Source: Planctomycetaceae bacterium (lineage in GTDB: Bacteria > Planctomycetota > Planctomycetia > Pirellulales > Pirellulaceae). From it: DNA of 64,000 nt. Within the stretch, counting starts at the first letter, position 1, and each line of letters opens with the position of its first letter. The position numbers and the translations under genes were made by a program. The stretch covers positions 1-64,000 of the forward strand of contig JAIYDN010000019.1 in assembly GCA_027487485.1 (NCBI GenBank). The letters are read 5' to 3'. Below, piece by piece: positions 62,817 to 64,000 of the stretch. The notes beneath the pieces are model-generated. The model was not told the DNA's origin. It did not search any database and saw only the letters and a program-made list of their open reading frames with translations.

Positions 62817-63172
62817 AACGCCACCAGGGGCATCTTCATGTTCATTGCGTTAATGATGCCTAAACGCCTTGATTTACTCAAAAAAAGCGATTCTATTACG
62901 AGCACGGGCACCACTTCATTGAGCACGAGCACGACGGAAGTCAAATAGATGCGGGCAATGACAATGTTATCGCCGTTCGAAAATCAGTTTGTTTCACTCG
63001 AAGACTCATACCGATGTGCCTATCATAGGAAACACGCCCTCAACGACAAACGTTAGTCTTTTGTAGGTCTCATGGTTCGCCCTCGGGGCTTAGCAACTCG
63101 GTGCACCCAAGTCGCGGCATTCCGGAGGAATGAAATCGCGTAGCCGAATCCTGGCATTCCGTAGGAATCTAA

Positions 63173-63385
63173 GCCTGTAGCCGGCGGTTGAGCGTCAGCG
63201 ACACCGCCGGTTACACGTCAGTTCGCTCATCGCACCCCGATGGGGTGCCAGCAGTAAAGCGCTAACCAAGTCGATCTCGATCGGAGCGATATTGCCCGCG
63301 ACGTTGCTTGCATCCTTTCAGGATGCCAATGTGTGGGTTGCACCATTCCGGTGGTGTCGCTGACGCTCAACCACCGGCTACAGGC
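63173..63385. repeat. 36-bp inverted repeat pair with compensatory changes
   Basis: GCCTGTAGCCGGCGGTTGAG and the following 16 bp (63173-63208) face the inverted copy at 63350-63385. Only two positions differ between the copies (CGG/TGG and CCGCC/CCACC), leaving G-T wobbles rather than breaking the stem. The spacer of 141 bp contains small CACCCCGATGGGGTG and TCCTTTCAGGATG hairpins. Confidence 0.8.
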
Positions 63386-63443
63386 TTTTATCCTTTCAGG
63401 ATGCTAATTACCCAAGGGATACCACAGTATCTCACTGCGTTGA

Positions 63444-63509
63444 GTGGCGATGGAGAACCAATGCCTGCCTAACATCTACTGACATGGGCCTATCATGCAT
63501 CTAAGACGC
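63444..63509. repeat. imperfect direct repeat, right copy
   Basis: Partner of 62751-62816; it shares the ends GGCGATGGAGAACCAATGCC and GCATCTAAGACGC. The differences are in the middle. Confidence 0.7.
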
Positions 63510-63536
63510 CGCGCGTGCACGCCGCCGCGACGGTTG

Positions 63537-63708
63537 GGCTTGTCCCGACACGTCGCAACAGGTTTGGTGCGCTAGACATCGCGGATAGCCGACCAAACCT
63601 GTTGCGTTCTTCGGGCACAAGGCCCTTGAACGCAGAGGCTTTTTGGGGCTCGGTTGTGGTAGCACACCAAACCTGTTGCGAAGCTTGGCACGAGACCCAA
63701 CTTCGCAT
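63537..63708. repeat. dispersed hairpin repeat, copy D (degenerate, three cores)
   Basis: Holds an inverted CGCAACAGGTTTGGTGCGC near 63547, a direct CCAAACCTGTTGCG near 63593, and CACACCAAACCTGTTGCGAAG near 63664, the last followed by a weaker stem (GAAGCTTGG ... CCCAACTTCGC). It is the most rearranged copy of the family seen at 34013, 43217 and 48585. Confidence 0.7.
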
Positions 63709-63981
63709 TGCTCACGCGGGCGCCGCGTGCACTTAAACGCGACAGACAAGGGCAGCTCAACACCACTGCGAACCGAAGCCTGTAATTCGTTTCTTCGCGA
63801 GTTACGTCGACGCTACTACTTGAGCGATTACTTTTGGACTTGTGGCTGGCTGCGATCGCACCTTCAGTTGCCTCGCCCGATTCGCAGCTCCGGCGACCAA
63901 TGAATTGCCTTAAGTTCCCTGATCAACTAAAATCGAAACGACACCAATCTTATTGCAGACCACAACGAAAAGAACTCCCAA

Positions 63982-64000
63982 ATGACAACCAAAGAGAAAG
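63982..64000 (+). CDS. possible CDS start cut by the window edge
   Basis: An ATG followed by codons Met-Thr-Thr-Lys-Glu-Lys runs to the end of the window. Only six codons are visible. There is no recognisable ribosome-binding site, so this is a weak call. Confidence 0.25.

Larger units (their letters stand above)
62734..64000. other. repeat island without a recognised gene
   Basis: About 1.27 kb without a supportable CDS apart from a possible start at 63982. It has direct repeats 62751-62816 and 63444-63509, long inverted repeats 63173-63208 and 63350-63385, small palindromes (GGCATTCC...GGAATC types, CACCCCGATGGGGTG), and dispersed-repeat copy D (63537-63708). Confidence 0.7.

Overview
This 64 kb window reads as a chromosomal segment of a planctomycete, most likely a Pirellulales-type organism. 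That placement is an inference from gene content, not from a marker-gene tree. It rests on several traits. There is an ECF sigma factor joined to a membrane-anchored Ser/Thr kinase. There are many large secreted proteins: a BNR sialidase-like protein, an NHL-repeat lipoprotein, two squalene-cyclase-repeat proteins and a 1221-residue beta-sandwich repeat protein. A thioredoxin / haem c / copper-monooxygenase / EF-hand protein sits beside an MMPL exporter. Shine-Dalgarno sites are weak and scattered, and GTG or TTG starts are frequent. Intergenic DNA carries many hairpin repeats. No tRNA, rRNA or CRISPR was found.

Layout. 1-0.6 kb: three copies of a 187-bp tandem repeat with nested palindromes. 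0.67-5.2 kb: a type IIA topoisomerase pair (parC-like then parE-like, minus strand). 5.4-13.5 kb: minus-strand sialidase-like protein, acetyl-xylan-esterase-like hydrolase, a hypothetical, a U32 peptidase/RlhA-like protein, a Dabb-fold protein and a lone SAM-hydrolase C-terminal domain. 13.9-17.9 kb: secreted repeat proteins and a site-2 protease. 18.1-22.2 kb (plus): a Sua5/YrdC-like domain fused to a low-molecular-weight phosphatase, followed by rpiB, a DUF937 protein and an HGSNAT-like membrane protein. 22.2-27.4 kb (minus): an ABC-F ATPase and an oxidoreductase / HEAT-like / tsaD operon. 27.5-28.0 kb: a SpoU methyltransferase.

28.4-32.4 kb is the most unusual part. Five attC-like sites, all in the same orientation, flank five short plus-strand genes: a membrane-anchored dual-specificity phosphatase, a lipoprotein, two unrecognised proteins and a secreted esterase. 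No integron integrase is visible in the window. This looks like a cassette array without an integrase (CALIN type). It is followed at once by a REP-associated tyrosine transposase and its REP-like repeats (32.4-34.7 kb).

34.7-39.1 kb: the copper-monooxygenase-like/haem protein and its translationally coupled MMPL exporter. 39.2-43.1 kb (minus): an ECF sigma / Ser-Thr kinase / secretin-N-domain operon. 43.5-49.8 kb: large secreted proteins and an alpha/beta hydrolase. 49.9-55.9 kb: PPK2, nadC, a secreted hypothetical, nagB and a Ski2-like helicase. 56.1-62.7 kb (plus): a Gln/Asn/Tyr-rich prion-like protein, an atypical acyl-carrier-protein / hot-dog dehydratase / ketosynthase cluster, an anti-sigma-like zinc-finger protein, a cold-shock-domain protein, cysK and a Tat-exported squalene-cyclase-repeat protein. 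62.7-64 kb is a repeat island with no clear gene; a possible CDS start lies at the very edge.
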